From contig JASBNA010000001.1 in assembly GCA_038087015.1 (NCBI GenBank), forward strand, positions 496,001 through 560,000: a stretch of DNA of 64,000 nucleotides. Direction: 5' to 3'. This document shows, piece by piece, positions 48,980 to 60,947 of this stretch; the first letter of the stretch is position 1, and each line of letters starts with the position of its first letter. Origin of the DNA: Cerrena zonata. Lineage: Eukaryota; Basidiomycota; Agaricomycetes; Polyporales; Cerrenaceae. The notes under the pieces were generated by a model, which saw only the letters and a list, made by a program, of their open reading frames with translations, did no database searches and was not told where the DNA came from. Made by a program: the position numbers and the translations under genes.

Positions 48980-49423
48980 TGCAAACAGATATGTGTAAAA
49001 TAGTACATTAGCAGATTCTTTCAATTTGACAAAGACCGAGAGGCACTAGGCGATAACACCAAATGACTGAGAGGCTTTACGAAGACCAAAAGGTAAAGTT
49101 GAGGAAAAGAGACAAGCTCAGGGCGAAGCTGAGAGCTGAAAAATTGGAAATGCGGCATTTCAGATGAGGGTAGTACACGGAACGCCCTAGTAAAAGGCGA
49201 GGGCGTTGTCTGATTGTACTACCCTCTGCCGCACCTTATAATGGTGCTTGTCGACAACCTTCCAAAGTAGTTTTGCATTTTGTTCAAGTCGCGGCAAAGC
49301 GCTTCCTTCGTTCCAAGGCTCACAGTGACACAGTGCTAGCGAACGTTGAACTCGGACTCCAACTCGAGTTACTTGACATCTATATACTCTACAACTCTAG
49401 CTTACGGTGACAATTATACTAGG
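48980..49423. other. spacer between GST and METTL3 genes with a compound hairpin
   Basis: 444 bp without a gene; contains the nested inverted repeat listed separately and the METTL3 promoter. Confidence 0.45.
49151..49233. repeat. compound nested inverted repeat (hairpin)
   Basis: Three nested arm pairs: TGCGGCA (49151-49157) with TGCCGCA (49227-49233); GAGGGTAGTAC (49166-49176) with GTACTACCCTC (49216-49226); and AACGCCCT (49181-49188) with AGGGCGTT (49200-49207). All are exact, about 26 pairs over 83 nt with an 11-nt loop. No flanking target duplication was recognised. Confidence 0.8.
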
Positions 49424-51425
49424 ATGGCATTGGAGGAAAAACTCAAGGCTGTAGCTTCTACAACACTAAATGCTCTATTCTCTGCTAGCAAAGTCGAAAC
49501 ACCCATCGCATCTTTTGACCTACTCTCGCGAGTGATTACACATGGTCCGCCTGCTGGTGTACTCCCTAACAATGAACGGCCTCCTAACTTTCGCCTGACA
49601 CAGCTCACACTCTTTGAGCGCATATTGGAGCGTCTTTCTGAAAGCTGGGAATACGGTCGAATCAAGATTGTCCGAGATGGCGACTCGGGAGAGCTGACTG
49701 TATTGGATGTGCGCCTCGGGGAAAGCCATACAACACAGACACCCGTCGACGCGTCGCATAGCCGCAAGAGAAAGCGTGTCGTGGATGAGGACGCTGATTC
49801 GGCTGCTGGAGACGCAGAAGAAGAACAGGATAACATTGAAACTACTCATAAGCGTCCTCCTCCAAGCACTCTGGATAGCTTAAGTCAGGAGATGCAAGAG
49901 GTCTATTCTCTTCTGCAGAGGGGGACCGCTAAGAATCGTCTCTTAGCTGAACAAGTACGTAACGTGCTCCTGTATTATATATACGTATTTATAGGATCAT
50001 ACTATAGTTCCAAACCATTAGTGGAAGCTTTGAGCCTATATGTCTTCATATTACCAAGGTTGAATGTGCGAAATCGCGCCAGCCCTTACTGAGTAGTGCC
50101 GAGGGCGCAGGCCAAGTTCCTACTATCTGTGACCGAGTTCATTTTCGTCCCCTTATTCGCCCCCATACAGATCCCACTTTGGGACATTGTTCATACCTGA
50201 ACACATGTTACTCAGAACCCACTTACGCCCAGTCACCTTCTATCCCTCCTCCGCCCTCTCATCGGCCTATGGGATATGGTCAACAAGGTGGTCAAGGGCC
50301 TGTAAGTCTTCCGAGTGGTTTGGGTGCAGGTGGACGAGGCAAAGAGAAAGCTCCTTGTCGATACCTTCATTTCGAAGTCGACTGGGACGGAAGTGACGGA
50401 GCTTCAGTACAACACGATAATCAGCAACTTGTTAAAAAGTCGCACAAACTTGGAATTGGCCTTGGTCCGACAGGTGTAGAAACGCCTTCGGTGAGTACTA
50501 CTCGCAAGAACGCTATTCATGATCATTAAATATTCTCGAAGCTTCCGCCTCAATGGATCAACTGTGACGTACGACGTTTTGATTATAGCGTGTTAGGGAA
50601 ATTTCATGTCATCATGGCCGATCCTCCCTGGGATATCCATATGAGTGTGAGCACTCAAACATTATTATGATTTACTGGCATCATCTAAACGATTCATGAT
50701 AGCTCCCGTATGGTACCATGACTGACGATGAAATGCGCGCCATGCCGATACCTGAGTTGCAAGATGAAGGTTTGCTATTTTTATGGGTGACCGGTCGTGC
50801 CATGGAAGTTGGCCGGGAGTGCCTTCGTGTTTGGGGCTACACTCGGATCGATGAAGTGGTTTGGGTGAAAACAAATCAGGTGAGCCCTCCCTATACCTGT
50901 CTTGTGGTTTCAGCTAATTTCTGCTTGTATCACTAGCTCCAACGTGTCATACGAACAGGACGGACAGGACATTGGTTGAACCATACTAAGGAACATATGC
51001 TCGTTGGGGTGAAGACTGTTACCGACGAGAATGGGACCCTGAAGTTTCCGTCTTGGGTGAACCGAGGACTAGACACTGATGTGATTGTTTCCGAAGTTCG
51101 GGAGACGAGCCGTAAACCAGACGAGGTGTATGGAATGATCGAGAGAATGTGTCCAGGGGGGCGGAAAATTGAGATCTTCGGGAGAAAGCATAATACTCGA
51201 CCAGGGTAAGCACTCCGATATGTGACTTGAATCGAGAATGCTAACCTTTCATTCAGGTGGCTCACGCTAGGAAACCAGCTTGGACCAGACCAGATCTTTG
51301 AGGAAGACATGGCTGCCCGAATCAAAGCAAGGTCCGTGAAAGCTCCTCTGTGATGCTTTTAACCCATTGATGGTCCCTCCAGATATCCTGAGCGTCAGAT
51401 CAATATCAATGTCGGCATGGTTTGA
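49424..51425 (+). CDS. IME4: METTL3/Ime4-type mRNA N6-adenosine methyltransferase (MT-A70)
   Basis: Catalytic m6A writer, nuclear. The first exon runs 49424-49954 and the rest joins in phase to the stop. The N-terminal part has a leader-helix-like start and an R-K-R-K nuclear signal. Next is the METTL3 zinc-finger-like stretch: [25 protein letters not shown] and C-R-Y-L-H-F-E-V-D; about 45 Gly/Pro-rich residues are inserted before the last Cys, which is unusual. The catalytic motif D-P-P-W is intact (about 50625), followed by [31 protein letters not shown] and the [22 protein letters not shown] interface. D-P-P-W makes it METTL3, not the inactive METTL14 arm. Confidence 0.94.
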
Positions 51426-52037
51426 GCTCTATCCTGATGCGATTGTACCGTCTTTGAAGCTTGAAGAGTCGTAATGGTAGCGACCCTGTATCCTTCCTGA
51501 TCCTCTATTTCTGAGCTGCACTGCACTCTAAAGGTTTACCATATGATAACATACCGTCCAGCTTCAAGTCACTTGGCATATAAGAGTCATCGAAAAATGC
51601 TGAACCACCCAAAAGGGGTGAAGGTACGTACGGGGTACGTATGCGGGAGACTTATTCAGATAACCTTGGAGCGAATTGGCAATTAATGCGCTCCCCGTGC
51701 CCTGGAGTTAAGAACTTTGACTCATTGACTCGAAAGACTGAACGGGAGTGGTTGTTTCTGACAGATCTGCATGCGCGCCACCGTTTTTGATCAAACTCTC
51801 TCCGACATGTGAGCGACGAATAAAACTCATGTTGACATCGCTAGCTGCTTAATGCGAGAACTGCGATTTGCACGGAGTGAATACGCGCGAAGACTCGAAG
51901 TTGTTTGTCCTTTCTTACGCAGTTTTCGTTCTTAAGGCCCGGGGTGTATAGCCCCTCGGGAAGGAAAGAAGACACATGGCGAACAGTTTCAAATGCAATT
52001 GGAAAGCCTGGTCAAGCACTGAAGAAGGCCGAATATA
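51426..52037. other. intergenic before the P450 relic
   Basis: 612 bp downstream of METTL3 with no recognisable P450 N-terminal remnant, repeat or gene. Confidence 0.45.
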
Positions 52038-53361
52038 AGGGTCGATTACATCGCGGACAAAGTGACCGATGAATTCGGACAAGCCACTGCGCCTGGGGCT
52101 TTCTTAGTAGATGCCCTTCCAATTTTACGATACATTCCTAGCTGGTTCCCTGGTGGTCACTTTCAAACGCTAGCAACTGAGTGGCGAGAGCATTTGATAC
52201 AAATGGTCGAAGCGCCACTTGAGCTAGTGAAGAAGCAACTTCAAGATGGCATTGCTATTCCGAGTTTCATAAGTTATCTTTTGGAGGACGAGAAGTTTAC
52301 GCCTCAGGATGAGCATCGTATCAAATGGACAGCGCTTGCTATTTATGGGGGAGGTGGTGATACCGTCAGTGTTTTACTCTTGTTGAAACTTGTGGTGGCA
52401 TCGTTTACCCGACAATGTAGACGGTGTCCGCAGTGTATTCTTTCTTCCTCGCAAGGACCCTATATCCGGAACCGATGCGTAAAGCACAAAAGGAGATTGA
52501 TGAAGTCATTGGCAGAGATAGACTTCCTACACTTGCGGATTGGGAAAGGTTGCCATACGTTAACGCATTAGTAAAAGAAGTCCTTCGGTTCAATCCTGTC
52601 GCAAATTTATGTGAGTCATACTATGAATGATCACTTGCGCCGACTTTCTTACTGTCCTATCAATTAAGGTATCCCTCATAAGACGACACACGACAATATA
52701 TATGCAGGTTACTTTGTCCCGAAGGGCTCTGCAGTCATCGCTAATATCTGGTGAGGGGAAATAAATGCTATCACTGTTTGAAAATTTGAAGGGCTCTGCT
52801 TACTGTCTTACAGGGCATTTCTTCATGACCCAGATATCTACCCCGAGCCATTCAAATTTATTCCAGAACGATTCTTAGGTCCCAACCCTCAGCGGGATCC
52901 TAGAGAGTTTGCCTTTGGACACGGCAGACGGTAAGCAATCTCCTACTAGTGAATATTTGAGTGTCTGATCTATTCCTGTTTCACGTCCAGAATTTGTCCA
53001 GGTAAATAATACATATATATTATTACCATTAGTCTTTTGATGACGGGGTTGGCTAGGTTTACACTTGGCCGAGGCGTCAGTCTTTTGAGTGTGCGCGATG
53101 ACACTGGCTGTATTCGACATCCCCAAAGCGGTGAAAAACGCCGTCGTAGTGGAGCCTACAGGAGAATATACTACTGGAACAATCAGGTAATGAAATTCTG
53201 CTGTGCCGTTATTACACTGAACGTACTCATTCTGGCAACCAAATCATCCCAAAGAATTCGAATGCTCGATCACACCTCGGACACCAACGGTGTCATCGTT
53301 GATTATGGTGGAACTCGACCAGAAGTATGGAATACCCAATCAGGTTGGACGTTCTATTAAA
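52038..53361 (+). pseudogene. 5'-truncated, decayed cytochrome P450 (relative of the gene at 26.5-28.6 kb)
   Basis: Only the second half of a P450 remains, beginning around residue 230 of the intact relative and lacking the membrane anchor, hinge and first substrate-recognition regions. The alignable parts are G-A-F-L-V-D-A-L-P-I-L-R-Y, the I helix region G-G-G-D-T, the K helix E-V-L-R-F-N-P, a PERF-type P-E-R-F and the heme loop F-G-H-G-R-R-I-C-P-G, including the same 11-nt microexon (52991-53001). Lesions: no start codon or 5' exons, an in-frame TGA just after the heme region (S-V-F-stop, about 53087), and loss of the last splice acceptor (AA instead of AG before the H-P-K-E-F segment). Not expected to make a working enzyme. 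Confidence 0.85.
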
Positions 53362-53449
53362 CATGGGGTCGTGATTCTGTACATCACGTCATTCGTTGCA
53401 ATTCGATCATGACTGGTAATTGAGAAAGAACAGCTTACATTCGACCTCC

Positions 53450-53893
53450 TTACTTTGTAAGATTATGTTCCGCTAGAACTTGGGCAATGATGTAGTCTCC
53501 ATCATGACTGACACTGACATGCAGTGTGATATTAGTGTGGCCCTGCCCGCCAAATACCAATGATGGCTTTTGGGAAGCAGAAACGTTGTGACTGTAGTAA
53601 GATAGTTCTTTCCATGTGGGTTTGTATGTTGGGAACATCGCCTTGTAGGCAGCTTCTTTGACCGCCCATCTAATCATAATCATAAGTTAACATGTAATTG
53701 TGTTTATTCAAACCTACCTAACGGCAAGAAATCGTTCGTTATCAAATGATAATTTAGCAGTCTTAGACTGCCATAACGAGAATTCGTTTGGGCTTAGGAT
53801 ACGGTGAGCCAGCCTGCTGGCCGATCTGCGCTCAACTAATGCTAGCACACGTCGTAGTGAGACAATGTCAATACCAACACCAAGTATTCCCAT
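53450..53893 (-). CDS. PPT2: holo-[acyl-carrier-protein] synthase, mitochondrial type
   Basis: AcpS-family 4'-phosphopantetheinyl transferase of 131 residues, expected to activate mitochondrial acyl carrier protein. Two exons: 53718-53893 and 53450-53669. The start M-G-I-L-G-V-G-I-D-I-V carries the metal-binding Asp of the G-x-D-I-V motif, and after the splice comes R-W-A-V-K-E-A-A-Y-K-A, the second signature (W-x-x-K-E-A-x-x-K). The second half includes H-V-S-V-S-H-D-G-D-Y. No long presequence is visible, as in yeast Ppt2. Divergent from ELP2. Confidence 0.92.
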
Positions 53894-54139
53894 GAGACGA
53901 CGTCGAAATTAGATGAGAGGGTGGTTTGCGGTGACGAGCTATCCAAGTTGAGATACCATTTGACTGTTGCCAACCTGTCTATACGTAGGCGATGATCGAT
54001 CGGGGATCGCTCTCGATGAAAGATCTCAGATTCCGCCTCTTGGATCAAAGTTTAGCACTCTTGTCTCTACCCGATTCTACCTCCAAGTCTTATTTGTATT
54101 CTATATGTTCTAAGTTTACGAAACCTTCCTTTATTCGAT
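53894..54139. promoter_or_regulatory. divergent promoter of PPT2 and ELP2
   Basis: 246 bp between starts on opposite strands; no specific site assigned. Confidence 0.45.
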
Positions 54140-57100
54140 ATGTACGCAGCTAGTACAATATACACCGCAGCAGCGACGAACAGGTACTCGAATGTAGCTG
54201 CCGTATCACCTTTCGTTAACGATAATGAAATCATTGCATTTGGTTCGGCTGCCTACATTGCTCTATGGAATACTGTGGTACGTCACACGTTTCTATAGCT
54301 GTGTGTATTGTCTAACTTAGCCACAGAACGACCAAGGCGTTTACCAGACATTACCTGGCCATGATGGTGTCGTCACTGCAGTATGCTTTGTGGCAGGAGA
54401 GGGTGCATTCATTAGCGCAGATGACACAGGAACAATGAAATATTGGATGCGGTCAAATGAGCAGGTATGTTCAATAGATTCTTAGGCGGGCACGCGATGA
54501 TCATAGCTATCATAGTTCAAATGCATCTTTACAGTATCGGCTCATACAAAATCCATCATTTCACTCTACACCATCGATGATGTTGTCGTTACTGGTAGTT
54601 CAGACTCTACAGTAAAAATATGGAAGCTAGAAAAAGGTAAGAATACAACGAAGTATGTTTAACATAGACTACCCAATAACCTTCGTATAGCTCAATTGAC
54701 AGAGATCCAGTCGATCTCGCTCAAAGGAAAATATCCCTTAGCCTTAACCTTAGCCTATCTACCGAGATCTCGAGGTAACTGATCCCTAATTTTTTATTCT
54801 TTTTTCGCCAAACTAAAGTTTTAACCAGCTTTCATTCTCGCAATCGGGGCCACTGAGCGCAACATACAACTTTGGACTAGGTCAGATGACAATGTAAGTA
54901 AACAAGGATATCAAGTGCTTGAAAATGCTAACTCGATGTATAGTTTGTCCATGCTTCCACCCTTTCTGGCCACGAGGATTGGGTAAAAGCTTTAGCGTTC
55001 CAACCCCATCTTCCAGACCAAGAATGCTTACTCCTAGCGTCGGGCTCCCAAGACGGTACAATTCGTTTATGGAATATTGAGCCATACATCAAACGTACAA
55101 CGACTGAAGATAACAAAAATGAGGAGTTTAGTGATGATTTACTGGATGCCTTCGAAGCATCATTAGGGGAACTTGCTGATGCCGAGGAAGGCGGTCGTCA
55201 AATCTCACTTAAACGCCATATCCTCACAGTTAAGAACGATTCCTCTAGGTACTTATCCTAATTATCCTTGTAAGTGAATGGGGGCCTGACATCATTGTAG
55301 CTCGCAACAGTTCTCCGTAACATTTGATGCTCTCCTTGTCGGGCATGAAGCTGGTGTTACATCGCTGGCTTGGAGGCCACCCTCCCCCCGTCGGTCTGAG
55401 CCAACTTTACTGTCTACTTCTACAGATTCATCTGTAATCTTATGGTCCCCTTCCACTATCCTAGGGTCATCAACCAATCAGACTACGTCTATATGGATCA
55501 ATAGACAACGATTTGGTGATATCGGTGGTCAACGGCTCGGAGGGTTTGTTGGGGGGCTTTGGGCACAGGGAGGCTTAGAGGTCATCGCATGGGGTTGGAA
55601 CGGTGGTTGGAGACGGTGGCGTTGTAAAGACGAAGAAAAATCCACTAATACATATGAAAATTGGTATGAGACAGGCGCAATCACTGGGCATGCTGGACCA
55701 GTCAAGGGTTTGTCCTGGAGCCCCAATGGTGAATATTTCATCACATCCAGGTAGGTATTCAGTGTCTTTTCAAATGGGTATATAACCATATATTCTGTCT
55801 CGTAGCTCAGATCAAACCACTCGTATTCACGGTCCTGTTACGGGGAGCGAAGATGCAACACCCTCGTGGCATGAGCTATCTCGACCTCAGGTCCACGGTT
55901 ATGACCTCATTGACGCGGCATTCTTGGATGCTACTCGATTTACGAGCATTGCAGATGAAAAGGTCGCCCGTGTATTCGAAGCACCCCGTGAATTCATCGA
56001 TCTTGTTCATAATTTGGGAGTTGCGAGTTTGGCCGTAGACAAGGTATGTAAATTCGACTTCGCGTTCCAAAGTCTCCTATTGACGAAATACACAAGATGG
56101 AGAGACCTCGTGCTGCCACTGTACCACCGCTCGGTCTGTCTAACAAAGCCGTGGAGGCTTCGCAAGGAGCTGAAGCACCCATGGAGTTTGATTCCACTCG
56201 CAATCACAGGCGTCCATTTGAAGGCGAGTTAGCAGCTACAACTTTATGGCCAGAAATTGAGAAAGTATTTGGGCATGGCTATGAGGTACACGCTTTCAAC
56301 AGATGCAACTTCAGATATATTAACATCCTTTCTAGTCGATTTCATTGGCAATATCCAGCAACAAAAAACTCGCTGCGACAGCGTGTAAGGCAACGTCTCC
56401 AGAACATGCCGTCATTCGAGTGTATGACACTGACAAATGGCAGCCGTTCGGAGTTCCTATACCGGGACATACCCTGACTGTCACCAGAATTGCTTTCAGT
56501 CCTGATGATCAATTTATTCTGTCTGTCTCTCGCGACCGCTCATGGTATCTCTCCAAGCGAGAAGAGAATAACGGTAGGCTGAGTATCAGATTGTTCGAAT
56601 GGTCGAATTGACTAGTATTCTAGCTGGTTATGTGGCCGTTGCGGCAGACAAATCTCATGCTCGCATCATCTGGGACTGCGCTTGGGCTAATGAAGGGGAC
56701 ATCTTCGCCACCGCATCTCGGGATAAAACAGTACGTGGTCATAACTGTATCGAACAGTGACGATCTCACCCACCCTTTCAGGTCAAAGTGTGGCACATAA
56801 AGAACATTGGCACAAAGAAGTGGACCGGCAGAGGCGACCATAAAACTTCGTGACGCTGCTACTGCAGTTGCTTTCTCTCCTGTTGATTCAGATCAGCGGT
56901 ATGTTCCCTTCGTTTATTTTGACGTAACTGTGTGTTTATTATGTGTGTAGACGAAGATTGGCGGTAGGCCTAGAATCAGGAGAAATCGTGATCCTTTCCA
57001 GCTCTCTGGATGGCTCCTCTGAATGGAAGGAAGAACTGACAATCGACTCACGGTACGTCACAACATCAATCATTTTTTTCGATTTTGAAATACAATCCTT

Positions 57101-57242
57101 ACCTCGTTTCAGATACGCACATATCGATCAGGTGCACCGTTTAGCCTGGCGTCCAGGTGTAGAAGGGATGGTAAAACAGCTAGCGAGTTGCAGTGAGGAT
57201 GGTACAGCGAAGGTATTACTCGTCCATATCGGAACGGAATAG
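54140..57242 (+). CDS. ELP2: Elongator complex subunit Elp2 (double WD40), one apparent frameshift
   Basis: Scaffold of Elongator, needed for tRNA wobble-uridine modification. About twelve exons spliced by phase. WD40 blades alternate through two propellers: e.g. L-P-G-H-D-G-V-V-T-A, H-T-K-S-I-I-S ... V-K-I-W-K, G-H-E-D-W-V-K-A-L-A-F, H-A-G-P-V-K-G-L-S-W and A-S-R-D-K-T-V-K-V-W. The Elp2-specific segment R-V-F-E-A-P-R-E-F with N-L-G-V-A is present near 55970-56030. Close to the end, the exon with V-K-V-W-H-I-K runs into a TGA unless one G of the GG at 56827-56828 is removed; the other frame then continues A-E-A-T-I-K-L-R-D-A-A-T-A-V-A-F and both last exons fit. Likely a consensus error. Confidence 0.88.
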
Positions 57243-57494
57243 ATCCCCGAACACGACATGCAAAAGAGATGAAATCGGAAAGCTATTAATATACAGTGCG
57301 AGACAAGATGCGAAACCAAGCAACAGGCTAATAACGAAACAATCAGGTAGGATGTGCGGTAAGGGTATAGAACACAGTAAAAAACGCCGGAACGCGAGAT
57401 GATATATAATGGCAGGTTAGTAACATGAATGGGCATGAGACGGTCGGGAACCGAAGAGGCAATAGGGATACACAATTGATGCAAGAACATGAAC

Positions 57495-60400
57495 CTAAAC
57501 AATGTCGCGGAGACTTATTGGTACTTCAGGCTAATAGACGGTTTGTTAGTGAGAGTAATAGAGAACACATTAAGTGATACATACACATTTAATCCTGCAG
57601 ATAAAGTTGATTGAGTACGAGTTGGACGGAAGCAAAACGAAGGGACTTACTTGTAGAAGCATTCTATAGATCGTAACATTTCAACGTCGCCTCCGGTGGC
57701 GGTCACAAAATTAACCACCACTCCAGCGCGAGAGTAGGCTGGCGCAATCGCAGGAGCAACCCTATGCGAACAATAAGATACGACATCATATGAGATAAGA
57801 AGGAAATTTACCGATGAGCATATTCTTCCACAGCTTTGGGAAGATCTGAACGACGCATTGAGATGATAGAAGGTAAACGAAGGAAAGCTCAACACACCGT
57901 AGTTGATGATCAACGGTACTTGGTTGACATCAGGAGGCTTCACCGGTACATCGTAAACGACGAGCACTTTCGTAGTGGCTTGACGCATCATCGAGGCGGT
58001 AGGATTTCTGAATTTCCCAAGTGCAGTCGACTTGGCCGCTGTGTTCATATCATTGTGCTGAAAGAAGAATGAACAACAGAACACCAGGAATATGAACAGT
58101 GCGCTTACCAGAGGTACAGGTTCGAGTCCACGACTAGCCAGCTTGTAAAGTACAGCCTCCAAAGCTACCATTCCGCCTACGTGAACAATTGCTTGAGGAA
58201 CCTCAAGATCTGAGAAAAGGTCTGCCAACGCATCCAATTTCCATTCGCGAGCCTGAACAGTCTCTGCGCTACTAGCTCCCCGACCAGACCCAATGATACC
58301 CAAACTACCCTGTGGAAGGGGCTGTTCAGAACGACCGCTCGCTGTGAAGGCAAGATAGAGGTAGAATTGGCGCAGACCACGAGCCCCTTGGTTTGTATCC
58401 GCATGGGTGACATTGCCATCTCGACGTACTAGGACGCGAACCGGTTCTCGAAGCTGGATGGTAGTGGCTAGATTGAGCACGTCCTGGGGTACCGTGTTAG
58501 AGAATAGAGCGGTCTGTCGCTCGATTTGAGATATATCCGCCGATGGAGCTGGAGAGACGGTTGAGAATCTTCTCGGTACATTTTGGAGAGATCCATTGAG
58601 TGAAGTCAGCGATCCATTATCGAAATTCGAGAAAGAACCTTGGGAACCATTGGCTGAAGTAGTTGGTGTACCAGAGCTGAGAGGACGTGAACGAGGTTGT
58701 GGAAGTAGTCGTACGATTTGGAAGACGAAGTCATGCAAGTTACGCGCAATTAGTTGATCGACTTCGTCCAGAACAAGGAAGCGGACTTCGCCACCAGGAA
58801 TACCTCCATGTGAAGTGAAGAGAGCGTGAAGTTTCTGAGGGGTACCGCAGATGATGTGAGGCATATTCTGATGCAAAAGTTGCAATTCCGCGCTGAGGTC
58901 AGAGTTTGCCGATGTAGCTCCTACTCCTAAGGCTGAGCGTACGCCAATTGGCCCTCCGAGATCTCGAATCATCCTCTGTGCTTGTGTAGCTTGATCGACA
59001 GTGGTAGAGATCATGACCACGCTGGGTCCTCGCACAGCTACGCGACCCACTGAGTACGTTAGGGCAGTATGAATTGCTGGAATAACATAAGCGGCGATGC
59101 GTTCTTGAGTGGGAGGCGCCTGAGCAATAATGTCAGAACCACGCAGTAAGAAAGGCAAGGCTCGTTGTTGGATTTTGTTTGGTGGGCCGACACTACATGA
59201 GAAGCAATGTCAAAAGGTGAAATATACGGATATAAATGAAACATACCCAAAAGCTGTTAGCGACCGTAACAATTCAGGAGCTATGTTTAATTGCTCCCAT
59301 TTGGTAATCATAGGACCACCATCACGAGACATTTGAGATCCTGCCAGGGATTCGCCCTGAAGAACAATGTTAGAAAGATATAATTGAAGGGTCTTTTGAC
59401 ATACCCCTGATGAATCACGACGGAAAGCAGACACAGATCTTCTCTTATCACGAAGGGCGGAGTCAGGTCTGCCTAAACCAGGTGTTCCGTTCTCAGGGAC
59501 ACGCGAAGGTATATCCAAATTTCCTGTAGACCATGTACGCGTGGGCGCGCCAGGTAAACGTGGGTTAGCACGCATATCAGGGCGAGACGGCATTCCATTC
59601 CCCAGAGCCGAAGGTGGACCCATGGCAGCGGGAGGAATCATCCTGTTGTGCATGATTTCCATTGGATTCGGAGAGTTATTGATCGCCAGTGGTCCCAACC
59701 CCGCATTGTTAACTTGAAATTGCTGGGTAGAAAGCTGTACCAATTGATCAACAGAGACCGACAACGAGTTCAGTCTGTTGGATATCGTAGACATTTCGTC
59801 TGGAGGAGGAGCTTGTTGATTCGGTGCGATGTTTCCGATTATTGAGCCTCGAGGTCCGTTGGCGAGTGCGCCAGGGAAGGATGACGGTAACCCGTGGTTA
59901 GAGGCGAAAGGATCCCTAAATTCTGGTGGGGCGTTGATGTTGGCAGTTCTCGAGTCCATCAGGACGTCAAGTTTCCTGTGCACGTCCTTGAGATCACGCT
60001 GTATCTCGCGAGTAGTCGACTCGAATCGTAACATCCGATCCAGTATATCGTTAATGAGAGGAGATGCCTTCAAATGAGATTCCAAAGTGTTGGATATCTC
60101 GATGTAAGGCATGACACTAGAATCCATCGACGACGGAGGAGAGGATGACATTAAGGATGGTGTCTGGAAGGACGACGACCTAGAGTTGGGCTCTGGCAGA
60201 ACAGGAGGCGTATTCAATCGCTCACGACTTCTGCCCATCACCGAAGCGTAAATAGTGCTGTGTAGGAGAGTGTTGTTCATAGGAAGGTGCTCTAAGCCAT
60301 CTTCTGTGTCGGGTATGGTCTCCAGGGTAACATGCATGCTACTTTCTTTCGTAGAAGGCCTCGTGATGACAGGGTATGGCCTGTCGGCTTCAATATGGTG

Positions 60401-60673
60401 GACAGAGGGAGAAGGGCCACGTTGATCGTCGACATGGTGGACATAGTCCTGAGGAGCAGAAGTGAATCTGCCTTCTAACTCATCCTGAGGTGGACTTGGA
60501 GTCGATTGAACGGAACGGTAGTCCGAAGGAGAGATAGATACGGAGGATGTCGATGAGTCGCGATTGAGCCTGAAACCGAGACCGGCACCCCTCGAGTCCT
60601 CCTCTCTTCCCAGCCTTCCTCCAGGGAAGAACGGAGTCGACGCTGGATTCAAAGCAGGACTTCTTCCATCCAT
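57495..60673 (-). CDS. DEAD-box-like protein with degenerate ATPase motifs (eIF4A-related pseudohelicase)
   Basis: About 970 residues. The first 440 residues are a disordered Ser/Pro/Asn-rich region with a short amphipathic helix (L-K-A-S-P-L-I-N-D-I-L-D-R-M-L). The second half aligns with eIF4A-like helicases: W-E-Q-L-N-I-A-P-E-L-L-R-S-L-T-A-F-G and P-N-K-I-Q-Q-R-A-L-P in the Q-motif position, but motif I reads A-Q-A-P-P-T-Q-E-R-I-A (no G-K-T/S), motif II is D-E-V-D, G-T-P-x-K stands for T-P-G-R, and S-A-T is replaced by S-N-T. The end matches the family: F-V-T and a tail P-E-V-P-I-S-L-R-D-I-V, reached through a 10-nt microexon (near 57574). Start taken at the first ATG, 60673. Without the Walker A lysine, ATP hydrolysis is unlikely. 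Confidence 0.82.
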
Positions 60674-60947
60674 AGGGATGGATGAAGGGATGGTGAGTGG
60701 GGGGTAGAGATCCAAGGTGGAGAGTTAAACACTGGGGCCGAAGCGAAGGCTCGACCCGCAACCGCCAGCAGCACGACTTGGCGGCTCGGAATAAATATGC
60801 CAATGAACAACCATCCCATCATTCCTAACCGAATGATCCTCATCTCCGAGTCCCCATCGCAAATAGACAATACACTTTTATTCATCTAGTACAAATAATG
60901 GATACAAACATAGACTACAATCGACAGAAATACACCGATTACATAGA

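Noticed and set aside
53087..53089. Reading the TGA in the P450 relic as a sequencing error in a live gene
   Set aside because: The 5' half and the last splice acceptor are also missing, so several independent lesions exist.
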